Assembly (NCBI GenBank): GCA_030535815.1
Contig: JAUNRD010000024.1
Span: forward strand, 1-12,724
Source: Clostridia bacterium
GTDB lineage: Bacteria > Bacillota > Clostridia > CAKSNL01 > HGM11501
DNA: 12,724 nt
Direction of reading: 5' to 3'
In this document: positions 12,401-12,724 of the stretch, piece after piece
Numbering within the stretch: position 1 is the first letter of the stretch
How the letters are laid out: the number at the start of each line of letters is the position of its first letter
Translations under genes and position numbers: made by a program
Notes under the pieces: generated by a model
What the model was told of the DNA's origin: nothing
The model's input: the letters and a program-made list of their open reading frames with translations, nothing else
The model's database searches: none

Positions 12401-12724
12401 GATATCGTTATTGACAATTCTATAGTTAATAAGGATAATAACCAGCAGCTTGAAATCTGCAGCAACATGATAATTAAAAACGGCTCAGTTGTGTATGCGA
12501 AAGATGCGACAAGCTCAAATGCAAAGAAGCCCGGAACACTTACTGTTGACAATGCAACATATATCGGTGGTACGGATACATACTCGGGCTCTGACCTTGG
12601 TATAGGAAAGCTTATCTTGAAGAACAATGCAAAGGTTACACTTAATAAAATTTCCAAGACGGATGTAACCATTGACTGCACAAGCTTGCTTACCACAGCA
12701 CAGGTTTCCGAGCCGGACACAACC
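9410..12724 (+). CDS. Giant secreted beta-solenoid-like surface protein (partial, runs off the right edge)
   Basis: Codon-by-codon reading gives 1105 codons without a stop to the window end, so the gene is incomplete at its 3' end. Residues 1-26 are a clear signal peptide (MKKKK, hydrophobic core, cleavage after AVA). Residues 28-66 are an acidic linker with a duplicated AEDEVEL/GEDEVEL unit. The rest is Thr/Ser/Asn/Gly-rich with short beta-strand repeats (for example VTVNGTSSIEADELTINKN around 308-326) typical of beta-solenoid or polymorphic surface adhesins. Two modules of the type GxxYxxLxxAxxAAKxGDTITL are visible near 371-405 and 785-815; these are common in exported Clostridia repeat proteins. 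ATG 9410 has AGGAG at 9395-9399. Any wall-anchoring signal would lie beyond the window. No enzyme motif is seen; adhesion or surface masking is inferred. As last visible gene of the TetR operon it is the probable phase-variable product. Confidence 0.88.
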   Translation, partial: MKKKKNLSFFLAIVMILGTISIPAVATEEIELGEIIELVEESDLAEVTEPAEDEVELCGEDEVELLAATEFYVSCDYNSETEGYGTTKFSNYAGAYAYAVANGKTNATIVVEKTNTLSGNTFDNNHKNYSRLAVVIKDGATMGNALSKWDMTYPVTVEAGGTLTCARSKNNSISNIHIKNTLTIGTEGSDKKAYCNLLSDSYQDCDISIRFNGKVVLHNAVMEIQDLDAQGTFTATDSDITVDGAFASATFFATTLNDSNMNVKGIQITGGLSDFAGGDSNQLGKVTLNGDSSINFEGGNVKVASNVTVNGTSSIEADELTINKNKTLTVNGESSVSAATLTNNGTIAAASGATVSAETVSEESTGKVTPVCKIGAKGYSSVADALKAAKDAGMTDVTITLVGNSTTSATTDSFFLYTEKQFDSVTFTQEDVSTPYYLDGIYTGSRTNNGTFVFDGVNIIVNQYIFEGNVKLTNNSVIKSATDSNCFHYYSNTTVEPGSKLQGIIDETRGGKLVLDGGKTDGTYNETPDMQDAILKISWSGDSITIKNGAFLKVNAANEVGRLTVSANTSLNVYDSMVDTVQWIDVSGTLNTDTESFIKTKKITGAGKIVIDASAFDGIDTEVISADMTGFTGTIEMTGNENVVLEKTATGVTVKNPAAINAYVAQDTAVAGWTTIWGQLKINGTESFCVDIYSGDTYLGKTSLVDTEKVILNGNNNDVTWHAFVNGSDSWWNTEWEIKPDAELVPTNVKCYVDGDIFAVGAVQMNSPDDLNKVTWGELKGVNKVKVGDAKYDTLEKAAAAAKAGDTITLLANITLDSTVTLPADITFNGNGKTVAGEIVAGGDLTFEGYTKVSKFNAGYDKPVITIGEGATLETTSGRMVIGHGATFNITGTIDDAKTADVEDLTPSLIIPGASFTGNGVTFNVTNAYVKFTAYCSSKNSSAYGTHTYNITNSIWDQTGSFVFSAPTSGMDPTFNLNVKDSVFNSTSHIVFSATKGDIVIDNSIVNKDNNQQLEICSNMIIKNGSVVYAKDATSSNAKKPGTLTVDNATYIGGTDTYSGSDLGIGKLILKNNAKVTLNKISKTDVTIDCTSLLTTAQVSEPDTT

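Noticed and set aside
9386..12720. Several minus-strand open frames of 66-146 codons
   Set aside because: They are mirror images of the biased codon use in the large plus-strand gene and have no starts or motifs of their own.

Overview
The window looks like chromosomal DNA from a low-GC, Gram-positive anaerobe of the class Clostridia, probably a gut member of the Oscillospirales/Lachnospirales type. This rests on the AT-rich sequence, AGGAG-type ribosome binding sites, good sigma-A promoters, U-tailed terminators, ATG/GTG/TTG starts and the gene families present. The species cannot be named from the sequence.

Left part (1-2700). A fragment of a parallel beta-helix protein runs in from the left edge and abuts, in another frame, the last ~50 codons of a sugar-phosphate isomerase/epimerase, so a deletion/recombination point (or an assembly join) lies near 230-260. 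Two intact metabolic genes follow: a PHP-family phosphatase of the HisJ/HisK type and a PLP enzyme of the D-serine dehydratase/D-threonine aldolase fold, closed by a good terminator.

Middle (2599-6355). An AraC-family regulator (minus) is divergent from a tight plus-strand operon: a KDPG/KDPGal-type aldolase, 2-dehydro-3-deoxygalactonokinase (DgoK) and a cytoplasmic BNR/Asp-box sialidase-superfamily protein. Both divergent promoters are readable. Two imperfect 34-base direct repeats (31/34) flank this module. To its right lies a gene-poor stretch with five consecutive triloop hairpins, several ending in T tracts.

Right part (6748-12724), the most interesting region. A complete tyrosine recombinase (all catalytic residues visible) is followed by three copies of a recombination-site-like sequence built on CACATAAT-N4-ATTATGTG. 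The 4-base centre is asymmetric: two copies read CGAT and the third, ~270 bp away, reads ATCG. Sites 2 and 3 share a perfect 27-base inverted repeat. Between them is an excellent sigma-A promoter (TTGACA-17-TGC-TATACT overlap) on the minus strand, facing back into the recombinase gene, and a terminator facing right. Downstream are four co-directional genes: a TetR-family regulator, a small acidic protein, a single-pass membrane protein, and a very large secreted beta-solenoid-like surface protein (more than 1105 codons, open at the right edge).

The simplest reading is a phase-variation switch. The recombinase flips a ~234-bp promoter/terminator segment; in the orientation written here the promoter faces away from the TetR-surface protein operon and a terminator guards it (OFF). 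Inversion would point the promoter at the operon (ON). The sequence elements are seen directly; the inversion, its catalyst and the ON/OFF assignment are inference.
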